A DNA stretch of 58,921 bases, taken from the NCBI GenBank assembly GCA_002862465.1, contig PKDD01000007.1, forward strand, positions 1-58,921, written 5' to 3'. Positions within the stretch are counted from its first letter, which is position 1. Each line of letters starts with the position of its first letter. Below are positions 37,165-46,002 of the stretch, piece by piece. The translations under genes and the position numbers were made by a program. The DNA comes from Haliea sp. (lineage in GTDB: Bacteria; Pseudomonadota; Gammaproteobacteria; Pseudomonadales; Halieaceae). The notes below the pieces were generated by a model. The model was not told where the DNA came from. It ran no database searches and saw only the letters and a program-made list of their open reading frames with translations.

Positions 37165-37334
37165 TAAAGGCAGGTCTACTGGCTCACAGCTCAAGTGCCG
37201 CTATTACCTTCCCAGAGAGAACCCCAGTGGATTTAATAGCGGCTTACTGCATACAGTTGCGGGGACAGCTCCTTTTTGCATCCACATCAAGATGGCGCAA
37301 GGCATTCCCTATTATTCCATACGGAACCTATAAT
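37165..37334 (-). promoter_or_regulatory. Cobalamin riboswitch upstream of cobW
   Basis: Read on the minus strand, the B12 box is GAGCCAGTAGACCTGCC (37185-37169). Upstream of it lie GGGAAGG, CCACTGGGG, the core GGAGCTGTCCCCGCAACTG (about 37275-37257) and TAGGGAATGCC at the 5' side. These are the conserved blocks of the AdoCbl aptamer in the correct order. It should repress the cobW-cobN-cobQ-cobD-cobC-cysG-bluB operon when cobalamin is abundant. Confidence 0.9.
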
Positions 37335-37447
37335 CGCAGGGCTATAGTATCTTACAGGCACATCAATTCCTATAAAAAGCACCTCAAATAGTTTTTTTTG
37401 CTGCTATTAGTTGCGATAATAACGTCCGAAATTGGAGGAAATCTACA

Positions 37448-37924
37448 ATGGAACTCGTCCGCGTTACGCTTTTTTTTTTGGCCTGCTTTATAAGTTTAGG
37501 GCTAATTGCTTGCGGCGATAAGCAGCTTACGGAGCCCACGAAAAACTCCATGAGTCACGACCATAGTGCACACAAGCATGACGACACAGACTTGTTGGCT
37601 ATCAACCCAAAAGCCAAAATGCCGGAAATAGGCCTCTCAGTGGAACAAGACTCAGTCACAGGCTGGAATATTCGTATTGACGCAAGCAACTTCCAATTTA
37701 CCCCTGAGAAACTGGGCCAAGCACCAACACTGGCAGCCGAAGGCCACGCTCATATCTATGTAGACGACTACAAGATTGCACGTATTTATGGCCCTTGGTA
37801 TCACCTGAAGCCGCTGTCTCCGGGCCCGCATACGATCCTCGTAAGCTTAAATGCTAATGACCATAGCAGCTTGACTTACAATGGCATCGCGTTAAATGCG
37901 ACAATGCAAATAATTCAACAGTGA
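37448..37924 (+). CDS. His-rich lipoprotein next to cbiX, probable cobalt-binding protein
   Basis: 158 residues, ATG with GGAGG upstream at 37432. The signal ends in the lipobox LIAC (Cys22). After it comes a His/Asp stretch MSHDHSAHKHDD (35-46). The single beta domain contains GHAHIYVD (99-106), GPWYHL and PGPHTILVSL (125-134) with His139. This arrangement resembles part of the copper/heme lipoprotein at 3402-5930 (GHYHLYLD, PGKHTLRVSL, then His at the same distance). Its stop overlaps the cbiX GTG by four bases (GTGA), so the two form an operon. I infer a periplasmic metal-binding role, probably cobalt; I do not know a named family. Confidence 0.7.
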   Translation: MELVRVTLFFLACFISLGLIACGDKQLTEPTKNSMSHDHSAHKHDDTDLLAINPKAKMPEIGLSVEQDSVTGWNIRIDASNFQFTPEKLGQAPTLAAEGHAHIYVDDYKIARIYGPWYHLKPLSPGPHTILVSLNANDHSSLTYNGIALNATMQIIQQ

Positions 37925-39057
37925 TAAGACAAAAAATCATGGCCTTATTAGAATCGTTACCAAGCAATACTGGCGTGCTTATTTGTGGACATGGCAGCCG
38001 AGCAAAGATAGCCGAAGAAGAATTTAGCCTGCTGGCAAAAGGACTGCGTGAACGTCATCCAAGTTTGAAGGTGGAATATGGGTTTTTAGAATATTCTGCG
38101 CCAAACATCCACATGGCTTTAGACAAACTGCTAGCACAAGGCGTTGAGAAAATTTATGCCGTGCCAGGTATGTTATTTGCGGCCACCCATGCTCAAAATG
38201 ATATTCCATCAGTTCTAACCACTTATCAAGACAAGCACCCAGGCTTGGAGATCGAGTATGGCGAGGAACTAGGGCTGCATCAGGAAATGATCCAAGCATT
38301 TCAGTCGCGTATATTGGAGTCACTGAGTCTAGATCATGTCCATGACGGTGATTTGTATGACACCATGTTGGTAGTGGTAGGCCGTGGCACATCTGTTACT
38401 GCAGCAAACGCAGAGGCTGCAAAACTCACCCGCATCGTCTGTGAAAATCTGGGTTTTGGATGGTCAGAAACGGTTTACTCCGGCGTCACTTATCCATCGG
38501 TGGGACGAGGACTAGAGATGGCCGTTAAGCTAGGTTATAAGAAGATTGTTGTTGCCCCATACTTCCTCTTCGGTGGAAAGCTAATCGGAAGAATTCACGC
38601 CTACGTCGACAAAGTTGCAGCGGAAAATCCAGATATAAAATTCATGAAAACCAACTATCTGCGTGATCAGGTTCACGTAATTAACACGTTTGTTCAACGT
38701 ATAGAAGAGACCATTACTGATGCTGGTCCAGCTGAAGGATTAATGCAAAGCTTCAAACAGCGCCTAGCTTCTGGCCAAGTTTCCGTGCACCATCATCATG
38801 CCGAGTTTCAACCTGAGGGCGATTCACACTCGCATGATGAGGCTCATAGTAATAATCATTCCCATAGCCATAGCCATAGCCATAGCCATAGCCATTCACA
38901 TCCACGCTATAGACATATCGCGCACCCCAATGGCCCGCGTACGATGATTAATGAGAATATGTGCTGTTGTTTTATGGGGCAATTTCCTCAACATATTATT
39001 GATGAAGAAAAAGCCAGCAAACCTGAGGCCGAAGAAATTCCTAGCTGTAAGCGTTAA
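37921..39057 (+). CDS. cbiX: Sirohydrochlorin cobaltochelatase, long CbiX with His-rich tail
   Basis: 378 residues from GTG 37921 (ATG 37939 is an alternative). There are two CbiX-like halves: LICGHGSRAKIAEEEF (about 20-35) with VPGMLFAATHAQNDIP, and a second half from about 139 where the equivalent motif is VGRGTS without His. After 300 comes a His-rich tail with an (HS)n run encoded by five exact CATAGC hexamers (38863-38892), then NMCCCFMG, a Cys cluster recalling the metal or Fe-S site of Bacillus-type CbiX. It inserts cobalt into sirohydrochlorin early in the anaerobic route. Its stop overlaps the convergent cobM stop. Confidence 0.88.
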   Translation: MIRQKIMALLESLPSNTGVLICGHGSRAKIAEEEFSLLAKGLRERHPSLKVEYGFLEYSAPNIHMALDKLLAQGVEKIYAVPGMLFAATHAQNDIPSVLTTYQDKHPGLEIEYGEELGLHQEMIQAFQSRILESLSLDHVHDGDLYDTMLVVVGRGTSVTAANAEAAKLTRIVCENLGFGWSETVYSGVTYPSVGRGLEMAVKLGYKKIVVAPYFLFGGKLIGRIHAYVDKVAAENPDIKFMKTNYLRDQVHVINTFVQRIEETITDAGPAEGLMQSFKQRLASGQVSVHHHHAEFQPEGDSHSHDEAHSNNHSHSHSHSHSHSHSHPRYRHIAHPNGPRTMINENMCCCFMGQFPQHIIDEEKASKPEAEEIPSCKR

Positions 39058-39869
39058 GCCTTCCCCGCAGGGTGGGCTAACGCGGTATCGATATTCCTAG
39101 GCTTCGCACCTTTAACTTTTGGACGATAAACGTGCGCTTTGCTTTCATCATAAAGATAAGAATCTCGGAAATCCTCAGCACCCAAGACCTGCCCCACTAA
39201 AATAAGCGACGTACGCGTGAATTTCTTTGCGCGTACCTTTTGAACAATATCTTTCAGGGTACCGCTAACCTTATCTTGATCTGGCCAAGACGTGCGATAA
39301 CAAACCGCAACTGGACAATCTTCACCGTAATGTGGGATAAGCTCCTCCACTACTTTATGAATGCGGGTTATACCCAAGTGTATCGCAAGTGTTGCTCCGC
39401 TAGCGGCTAAAGCAGGCAAACGCTCACGCTCTGGGAAAGGCGTTTTCCCCTCATAACGGGTTATAATGACTGTCTGCGACACACCAGAAAGCGTTAGTTC
39501 TTTACCGAGCCATGCCGCTGATGCGGAGGCTGCCGTGACACCCGGTATTATTTCAAATTCAATACCGAGTTCATCTAAACGACGAATCTGCTCTCCTATC
39601 GCACCATACAACGACGGATCCCCTGAATGCACCCTAGCAACATCCTTGCCACCTTTGTCTGCTTCGACCATATGCCCGACAATTTCATCTAAATCGATTG
39701 ATGCGGTATCGACGATTTTTTCGGCAGTGCCATCAACATCCCTCAGTATCTCTCGCGGCACTAGAGAGCCTGCATATAAGATCACCGAGCAATGATTAAT
39801 AAGCTTTAGACCTTTAACGGTAATAAGTTCTGGGTCACCCGGGCCTGCACCAATAAAATACACTGTCAT
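39054..39869 (-). CDS. cobM: Precorrin-4 C11-methyltransferase (CobM/CbiF)
   Basis: 271 residues from ATG 39869 (MTVYFIGAGPGDPEL), with AAGGA six bases upstream; two codons earlier is another ATG. SAM-dependent tetrapyrrole methylase fold: GAGPGDPELITVKG, VHSGDPSLYGA and the CobM-specific YAGSLVPREIL and PGVTAASASAAWLG. It methylates C11 of the contracted ring. It is the last gene of the 14-gene cbtB operon and overlaps cbiX by four bases tail to tail, with no visible terminator between them. Confidence 0.93.
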   Translation of the reverse strand: MTVYFIGAGPGDPELITVKGLKLINHCSVILYAGSLVPREILRDVDGTAEKIVDTASIDLDEIVGHMVEADKGGKDVARVHSGDPSLYGAIGEQIRRLDELGIEFEIIPGVTAASASAAWLGKELTLSGVSQTVIITRYEGKTPFPERERLPALAASGATLAIHLGITRIHKVVEELIPHYGEDCPVAVCYRTSWPDQDKVSGTLKDIVQKVRAKKFTRTSLILVGQVLGAEDFRDSYLYDESKAHVYRPKVKGAKPRNIDTALAHPAGKA

Positions 39870-39911
39870 GATCATTCCTTGAAACGCTATTAAAAAAATC
39901 TGAAATCGACG

Positions 39912-40688
39912 TTACAGTTTTCTACTGTAGCCGCGAGGTGTATAAACCCACTCGTTAGAGCCATTAATGATATGTTGGGATTCAGCATTACCCACCGATA
40001 CAAGCGTGAACATATCTACGCCATCAGAATGTAGTTTTTCTAAAGTCATTATCGTTATCGTTTCGTCATCACGGCTGACCTGACGGCCAAGCAAGACCGG
40101 AGTATCTTTAGGCCTGTATTGCAACAGGATATCTCTAGCAGCATTAATCTGCCAGTCGCGCCTCTCAGACCGAGGATTATAAAACGAGACCACAAAATCC
40201 CCTGCACCGCATGCATGTAGTCGTTTTTCAATAGTTTCCCATGGCGTCAGTAGATCAGACAACGAAATAGTGCAAAAGTCATGACCTAGCATTGCGCCAG
40301 CCCGACTGGCGCATGCTTGCATCGCAGAAATTCCAGGCACCACTTCAATATCCACGGCAAGCCACTCGGGGTGATTCTCTTTTCCCCGTAACTGCTGGTC
40401 GAGTAATTCAAACACTAGAGTCGCCATAGCATAGATACCGATATCGCCACTAGATACCAGTGCGGTCGTTTTGCCACTAGCGGCTAGGTTCAAAGCGAGA
40501 CGTGCTCGGCCAATTTCTTCACCTAGAGGCAGATCATGATGGGTTTTACCGTCACAAACACCCTCTAAAAGATCCAAATAAAATCCATATGCAACCAAAT
40601 CACTACTGGCATGCACAGCCGCTACCGCCTTCGGCGCAATCAGGTCTTTATCGCCCGGTCCGATCCCTACAAGGTATAACTTAGTCAT
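39912..40688 (-). CDS. cobJ: Precorrin-3B C17-methyltransferase (CobJ/CbiH)
   Basis: 258 residues. The N-terminal LYLVGIGPGDKDLIAPKA and YGFYLDLLEG, then SSGDIGIYAMATL, PGISAMQACASRAGAMLGHDFCTISLSDL and FYNPRSERRDWQ are characteristic of CobJ/CbiH. It methylates C17 and performs or prepares ring contraction. No CobG/CobZ monooxygenase is seen in the window, which fits a CbiH-like mode acting on a cobalt intermediate with CbiG. It is separated from cbiG by 34 bases. Confidence 0.92.
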   Translation of the reverse strand: MTKLYLVGIGPGDKDLIAPKAVAAVHASSDLVAYGFYLDLLEGVCDGKTHHDLPLGEEIGRARLALNLAASGKTTALVSSGDIGIYAMATLVFELLDQQLRGKENHPEWLAVDIEVVPGISAMQACASRAGAMLGHDFCTISLSDLLTPWETIEKRLHACGAGDFVVSFYNPRSERRDWQINAARDILLQYRPKDTPVLLGRQVSRDDETITIMTLEKLHSDGVDMFTLVSVGNAESQHIINGSNEWVYTPRGYSRKL

Positions 40689-40722
40689 AAATATATCTAT
40701 CTTTACAGATTACTACCGGTTT

Positions 40723-41499
40723 CTATACATCAAATATTGGGTAACTTCTTGCTATTGCACATGTCGCTTTAGCCGTCTTTTGTTTCACCAGGGCGAGTTC
40801 CGCACTGCTATTGGTTATCTGCATCGCTGCGACTAAAGCAGCCGACTCCGCCACGCCGTAGACGCCGACGGTGTTGAACACATATTCAGACTCAGTACTT
40901 AATAAATCTCTCACTGACGATAAAGCTGGTGCACTAAAAGTCTGGAACGGTTTGTTCAAATTTTTAGCAAGCTGAACCAGTCCACCCTCATCCGCTTTTA
41001 TATCAATACTATTGATACTCTGAACCTGTTCTATGTCTATTCCAGCTTGAGCCAAACAATCATGCAACAAGTGGGCAAGGTCATGCTGCGGACAGTTACG
41101 CTCACAACCCATCCCAACGGCATAAATCGGGCTTAGATAGCTGTTAGCTGTGGTTATCACCAGTTGCGCTGCAATAATTTTTGCCACCAACGCCGCCCAA
41201 CTATTAGCGCCCCCTTCATGCCCAGAGAGTAGCGGAATAACGAATTCACCGCGTTCATCTAAAATCAATACTGGCGGATCATCATGTTTATTGCCAATTA
41301 CTGGCGCCAAGGTTCTAACCGCTATGCCAGTAGCACAAATTAAAATAAGTCCGTCACCTGCACTAAAGGCACTTTGTATTTTCTCGGCAAACGGTTTTGG
41401 CTTGAACCATAAATCACTGCCCTCTAAATGGGACTGTAATTCTTTAGCGAGCGAAAGACCTTCAGTAGTTAGCGCAACAATTTTAATGGACCTATTCAT
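40723..41499 (-). CDS. cbiG: CbiG-type protein, short form (CbiG N- and C-domains)
   Basis: 258 residues. The CbiG N-terminal domain (about 1-115) has ICATGIAVRTLAPVI and LSGHEGGANSWAALVA. The C-terminal CobE-like domain (about 122-250) has YAVGMGCERNCP and GVYGVAESAAL. The central domain found in many CbiG proteins of about 340-350 residues appears to be missing. CbiG opens the delta-lactone of cobalt-precorrin-5A in the anaerobic pathway. The start ATG overlaps the cobI stop by one base. Confidence 0.88.
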   Translation of the reverse strand: MNRSIKIVALTTEGLSLAKELQSHLEGSDLWFKPKPFAEKIQSAFSAGDGLILICATGIAVRTLAPVIGNKHDDPPVLILDERGEFVIPLLSGHEGGANSWAALVAKIIAAQLVITTANSYLSPIYAVGMGCERNCPQHDLAHLLHDCLAQAGIDIEQVQSINSIDIKADEGGLVQLAKNLNKPFQTFSAPALSSVRDLLSTESEYVFNTVGVYGVAESAALVAAMQITNSSAELALVKQKTAKATCAIARSYPIFDV

Positions 41500-42215
41500 T
41501 AACTTCTATCGCGCTCTGCCTTAACTACTACGAACAACGAAAAGTATGGCCCTGCCTCGCCCTGCAACAGACTTATATCTCGCTGGATATATTCGCCGTC
41601 ACGTCCTATATATTCGAGATAGTATGCTTCAGGGCTCCGATTACTTGCAGTAAGGGCATTTAAAATTCGTTGCCGTGACCTCCCAGCTTTCATTATGACT
41701 ACACTGTCATGCATTCTTAATATTCGAATTAGAGTTTCTTCACTATGACGACCACTCACCACAGAAAACGACTCTTTCAATATTGTCAGTGGCACCTTCA
41801 ATGCGGAAGAGGCTGCATGCACAGAGGAAATACCCGGAACAACTTCGCAGTCAATATCGACTTGTAACCGCTCAAGCAAATAAGCAAAGGAGCCAAAAAA
41901 TAATGGATCTCCTTCACATAAAAAAACGACCCTCTTATTACGCAACACCGCTGCTCTAATATCCTTTGCGGCTCTATCGTATATTTTATTGGCAACACTG
42001 CGGTCATCACACATAGGCATGAGCAGGGGTATCTCTTCGTACCCTGCTGTAATCGAATTCAACGCCTCAGTCGCTATCCTTTTTGCTTGTGACTCTCCTT
42101 CTTCATTTGCGATATAGCTAATAACCTCCGCGTTTTGAATATATCTAAACGCCTTCAGCGTGATAAGCTCTGGATCTCCTGGACCAACACCCACACCGAT
42201 AAATTTTTCGCCCAT
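41499..42215 (-). CDS. cobI: Precorrin-2 C20-methyltransferase (CobI/CbiL)
   Basis: 238 residues from ATG 42215 (MGEKFIGVGVGPGDPEL), which overlaps the cobL stop (TAATG); the open frame extends 13 codons further into cobL. The tetrapyrrole methylase fold shows GVGPGDPELITLKA, LCEGDPLFFGSFAYL and PGISSVHAASSALKVPL. It methylates C20 of precorrin-2 or cobalt-sirohydrochlorin, the first committed step of the branch. Confidence 0.92.
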   Translation of the reverse strand: MGEKFIGVGVGPGDPELITLKAFRYIQNAEVISYIANEEGESQAKRIATEALNSITAGYEEIPLLMPMCDDRSVANKIYDRAAKDIRAAVLRNKRVVFLCEGDPLFFGSFAYLLERLQVDIDCEVVPGISSVHAASSALKVPLTILKESFSVVSGRHSEETLIRILRMHDSVVIMKAGRSRQRILNALTASNRSPEAYYLEYIGRDGEYIQRDISLLQGEAGPYFSLFVVVKAERDRS

Positions 42216-43483
42216 TACGTTTTTCCCGCTGCATTGCATATTTTCGTGAAGCAAAAGACTTCCACCGGTAACTTGTCAATGTAACGCAGCTTTTTCTCTA
42301 ATAAGCCACCACGACTAACCGATAGCATAACGCTTTCCACCTGCCAGTCATCAAGGGTCTGTGCAAACGCTAGTAATTCCTGCTTGGTAGCCTCTATAAC
42401 TGCACTAGCTACTAAAACACCGTTCGACGGCAGATCTCGCCATACCTGCTCTAGCAAGCTACTTAGCTCACCGTCGCTACCTCCAATAAAAACCTTATTA
42501 GCCGCCGGCAATTTCATCAAAGCCTCAGGTGCTCGCCCGTTTACTATTTCTAGATTACCGACCACCCCAAAGCGGTGCTGGTTAGTTGCCAAGTATTCCA
42601 GTCGCTGCTGGTTATACTCAATAGCATAGACCCCCACTTGCTCGTTCCAATAAGCTAACTCTACTGATACACCGCCGCAACCTGCACCGATATCCCAGAT
42701 GACGTCGCCATTCACAGGCTGCAGAAATGATAGTATCGCGAGTCGCACCTCACGCTTACTTATCATCCCCTTGCCTGATAGTGCACCAGTGTCAAATACG
42801 GTATCAGGGAAACCGGGAAATTCGGGAAGAATTCCACCCTTACCTAATACCGAGACGATACTTAAGTGTAACGGGTCAAAAGAGTCCTCGCTCAAGGCTA
42901 GTTCTGCCGCTGTGTATGATGACAATTTCTCGTCTGAGTTGCCCAGATTTTCGCACACTCGCACTGTCGAGGACTCAAATCCAGCAGCAAGGCACTCCCT
43001 AGCCAACACTTGGGGCTGGCTAAATTTATCTGTCAATACCACTAGCGTCGTATTCGACTTAATCTTGGTACGTATTTTTTCCAGCGGGCGACCATGCAAA
43101 CTCACTACAGATACGTCTTGCAGCGACAAGCCGAAGCGATGGCAGGCTGCCTGAATGCTAGACACTGCGGGATAAAATGACAGATCCTGATTCGAAAAAT
43201 GCTTACTAAACCAGCGACCAATGCCAAAGTATAGCGGGTCTCCCGAGGCTATAACCGCAATTTCCTGCGCGCTGGCATTGTCGATAGTAGCCCGTAACTG
43301 GCCAAGCTTCGGTAATACAACTTGTTCAATTGGAATAGTCTTTAAAAAAGCAACCAACGTCTGGAGGTGGCGTGGCGAGCCAATCACTATGTCACAGCGG
43401 CTTAGAACAGCTTTTGCCTGCTCAGTTAATCCGACTGATTCACTGACACCCAGCCCGATGATATGTATTTTTGGTGTAACCAC
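42215..43483 (-). CDS. cobL: Precorrin-6Y C5,15-methyltransferase/decarboxylase (CobL, CbiE-CbiT fusion)
   Basis: 422 residues from GTG 43483, which overlaps the cobH stop (TAGTG); the open frame runs 41 codons further up in another frame of cobH. The N-terminal CbiE domain has IHIIGLGVSES, ASGDPLYFGIGRWF and AVSSIQAACHRFGL. The C-terminal CbiT domain has the SAM site WDIGAGCGGVSVELAYW and VFIGGSDGEL. It methylates C5 and C15 and decarboxylates the C12 acetate. Confidence 0.92.
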   Translation of the reverse strand: MVTPKIHIIGLGVSESVGLTEQAKAVLSRCDIVIGSPRHLQTLVAFLKTIPIEQVVLPKLGQLRATIDNASAQEIAVIASGDPLYFGIGRWFSKHFSNQDLSFYPAVSSIQAACHRFGLSLQDVSVVSLHGRPLEKIRTKIKSNTTLVVLTDKFSQPQVLARECLAAGFESSTVRVCENLGNSDEKLSSYTAAELALSEDSFDPLHLSIVSVLGKGGILPEFPGFPDTVFDTGALSGKGMISKREVRLAILSFLQPVNGDVIWDIGAGCGGVSVELAYWNEQVGVYAIEYNQQRLEYLATNQHRFGVVGNLEIVNGRAPEALMKLPAANKVFIGGSDGELSSLLEQVWRDLPSNGVLVASAVIEATKQELLAFAQTLDDWQVESVMLSVSRGGLLEKKLRYIDKLPVEVFCFTKICNAAGKT

Positions 43484-44124
43484 TAGTAATACTCGCGATA
43501 ATTGCAGCGCAACAGTGCATTGCAGCTTGCCGATGAGACGGAACTCCCGCCCTCGCGCCCTAGCAGGGTAATACACTCGACACCAAGCTTTTTGTGGGAC
43601 TGCCAAAGCGCCTCTTTCGATTCTGCAGCCCCAACAAAGCCTACCGGCATACCAATAACTAGACAGGGTTTATCGCATCCTGATTCCAACATCTCCAGTA
43701 GCTTAAATAATGCGGTTGGCGCATTGCCAATCACAACTACACTACCCGCCAATTTATCTTCCCAGCTTTTTAACGCGGCCATCGAACGAGTTTCAGCGTG
43801 AGCCTTGGCATACTCTGCAGTAAAATCTGTATTCAAAAAGCATAACGGCTCTTTGTTAATCATTCGCTTTGTGATTCCCTGCTTTACCATTTCAACATCA
43901 CATAAAATATTACAATTATCGACTAATGCTTGCATGCCTTTAGCACAAGCCTGACGGCTGAAACGAACTTGACTCGCCAAACTAGGGATTCCAAGACTAT
44001 GCACAATACGCATTACGACTTGCTGCTCCTGCTGATCATATCCACTGAGGTCAGTTAGGGTACGAATCTGCCTAAAGCTTTCACGCTCTATAGCTTCTGG
44101 ATCTTTATTGAACTCGTAAGGCAT
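43483..44124 (-). CDS. cobH: Precorrin-8X methylmutase (CobH/CbiC)
   Basis: 213 residues. Family signatures: PEAIERESFRQIR, VMRIVHSLGIPSLASQVRFS (with the catalytic His of the RIVHS segment), CDVEMVKQGI and IGMPVGFVGAAESKEAL. It moves the C11 methyl to C12 to give hydrogenobyrinic or cobyrinic acid. It lies 15 bases downstream of cobK. Confidence 0.93.
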   Translation of the reverse strand: MPYEFNKDPEAIERESFRQIRTLTDLSGYDQQEQQVVMRIVHSLGIPSLASQVRFSRQACAKGMQALVDNCNILCDVEMVKQGITKRMINKEPLCFLNTDFTAEYAKAHAETRSMAALKSWEDKLAGSVVVIGNAPTALFKLLEMLESGCDKPCLVIGMPVGFVGAAESKEALWQSHKKLGVECITLLGREGGSSVSSASCNALLRCNYREYY

Positions 44125-44139
44125 GCCTAAATAGTAATC

Positions 44140-44880
44140 TTAGTTTGATGCTGAGAGCACAAATTTTACGCACTCTGCATGATTGGTAAAGCATATGTCA
44201 GCCGTTGTCATGGCTGGCCGGCTTAGCATATACACATTGACATTCAAATCTCGCGCCACATGTAACTTTTGTACAGTAGAACTACCGCCACTGTTCTTGC
44301 TCACTAAGGCATCAATACGGTATTTCGTCATGAGCCCTAACTCGTCCTCGTAAACGAATGGACCAATGGCTTTTATCCACACCATACTATCTGGCAGTTC
44401 ACATTGAGGGCTTACGGCCGTGCGTAAAAACTGCTTCTGTCCCTCGTTACCAGCCAATTGGTTTATCTCGTCTTGACTGACCTGACCAATAGTAATGAAC
44501 ACGGATTTTGCGTCTGATAGTGCTGCAAAAAGTGCCGATCGACTTTTAAATAGTCGCCAATTTTCGCTATCACCTTGAATCCACTCGGGCCGATTAAAAC
44601 GCCAATATGGGATAACGCTTTCAATAGCCGCGGCGGCAGCCTTGGCACTCATCGTCTGTGCATAAGGGTGGGTAACATCTAATATTGCTGTCACCTGCCG
44701 CTGAGCAATATAACGACCTAACCCACCAAATTGAGTAAAACCGCCACTAACAACTTCGCAGTGAACATCCGGAACGCGGACAAGACCTGCAACACTATAA
44801 ATAATCGGTACCGATCGCTGATAAAAAGTCTCGGCTAACCGACGTCCGTCGGCTGTGCCGCCCAATATCAGTAAGGTCAT
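44140..44880 (-). CDS. cobK: Precorrin-6A reductase (CobK/CbiJ)
   Basis: 246 residues. The Rossmann start ILGGTADGRRLAE and SVAGLVRVPDVHCEVVSGGFTQFGGLGRYIA are diagnostic, with DVTHPYAQTMSAKA and VSKNSGGSSTVQKLHVARDL further on. It reduces the macrocycle of precorrin-6A with NADPH (NADH in some CbiJ). The ATG overlaps the cbiD stop by one base. Confidence 0.92.
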   Translation of the reverse strand: MTLLILGGTADGRRLAETFYQRSVPIIYSVAGLVRVPDVHCEVVSGGFTQFGGLGRYIAQRQVTAILDVTHPYAQTMSAKAAAAAIESVIPYWRFNRPEWIQGDSENWRLFKSRSALFAALSDAKSVFITIGQVSQDEINQLAGNEGQKQFLRTAVSPQCELPDSMVWIKAIGPFVYEDELGLMTKYRIDALVSKNSGGSSTVQKLHVARDLNVNVYMLSRPAMTTADICFTNHAECVKFVLSASN

Positions 44881-45992
44881 TAACTAACACCAGCCATTAT
44901 TTCTGGACTGGTTGCGCCAACAAAGCGCCCTTTCCTATCAATAGCAACAATTTCAACATCGACATCCTTCGGCACGATATTTTTCGCCACAATTAAAGCT
45001 CTACTGCACAGAGCGCCTGCTAAATCTATGCTTTTTTCCTGACACAACTTTAATACTTGTATGCTGGTATTAGCATTTTTTATCTCAGCCAATAATGAAT
45101 TGTCGCCACCGATCTCACCGACAATACTAGCAAGATGAGCAAAGTCAATTTCTGACACACGGCTGTTTAAATCCATATGCCCATTTGCCAACTTACTGAT
45201 TTTTCCAATACCACCGCAGATAGTTAACTTCTTTACGGCTACTTTTTTAACGTGCTTTAAAACCGCGCCAGCAAAATCACCCATTTCTATTAGCGCCATA
45301 TCGTCCATTTTGTAGTAGCGCTTAATAGCATCCTCACTACTGTTACCCGTGGTAGCAGCGATATGCACTAAGCCATTCGCACTGGCTACATCGATACCCT
45401 GATAAATAGACGCTATCCAGGCTGCGCAGGAAAACGGTCGCACAATGCCAGTGGTACCGAGAATGGATAGTCCACCCAAAATACCAAGCCTTCCATTCAT
45501 TGTATTAAGCGCGATGCTTTCGCCGTTCTCTATTCCAATAGCAACGCCAAACCCTCCGTGATAGCCATGCCTTTTCGCCAAACTCAATAAATGATCAGCC
45601 ATCATTTTGCGCGGAACAGGGTTAATCGCAGGCTCCCCAACCCCCAATAATAACCCTTCTTTGGTGACGGTCCCTACCCCCTTTGCCGCAGAAAAAATAA
45701 CACCTGGCTGAGCCCGCAGCGTCATCTCGACAAACACGGTTGCACCGTGAGTGGCGTCTGGATCATCACCACCGTCTTTGATGGTGGAGGCTTTGATTCC
45801 CCCATTAACCGCGGCATAGCTAACGATATTCAGTTCAACGGTTTTACCCTTAGGTAAAGTAATACTCACGACATCAACTTGCTGATTAGCCAGTAGCAAG
45901 TGGGCGGCACCAACACAGCAGGCCGTAGCACAGGCACCGGTTGTAAGCCCTGTTTTCAGTTTTACGACAGCTTCGCTACTTTCTTCCCACAC
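44880..45992 (-). CDS. cbiD: Cobalt-precorrin-5B C1-methyltransferase (CbiD)
   Basis: 370 residues from GTG 45992 with AGGTG five bases upstream. KLKTGLTTGACATACCVGAA near the start and KDGGDDPDATHGA are CbiD hallmarks; LGILGGLSILGTTGIVRPFSCAAW follows in the centre. It replaces CobF of the aerobic pathway in C1 methylation. Together with CbiG it marks the contraction steps of this cluster as anaerobic-type. Confidence 0.93.
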   Translation of the reverse strand: MWEESSEAVVKLKTGLTTGACATACCVGAAHLLLANQQVDVVSITLPKGKTVELNIVSYAAVNGGIKASTIKDGGDDPDATHGATVFVEMTLRAQPGVIFSAAKGVGTVTKEGLLLGVGEPAINPVPRKMMADHLLSLAKRHGYHGGFGVAIGIENGESIALNTMNGRLGILGGLSILGTTGIVRPFSCAAWIASIYQGIDVASANGLVHIAATTGNSSEDAIKRYYKMDDMALIEMGDFAGAVLKHVKKVAVKKLTICGGIGKISKLANGHMDLNSRVSEIDFAHLASIVGEIGGDNSLLAEIKNANTSIQVLKLCQEKSIDLAGALCSRALIVAKNIVPKDVDVEIVAIDRKGRFVGATSPEIMAGVS

Positions 45993-46002
45993 ATATCACC
46001 TA

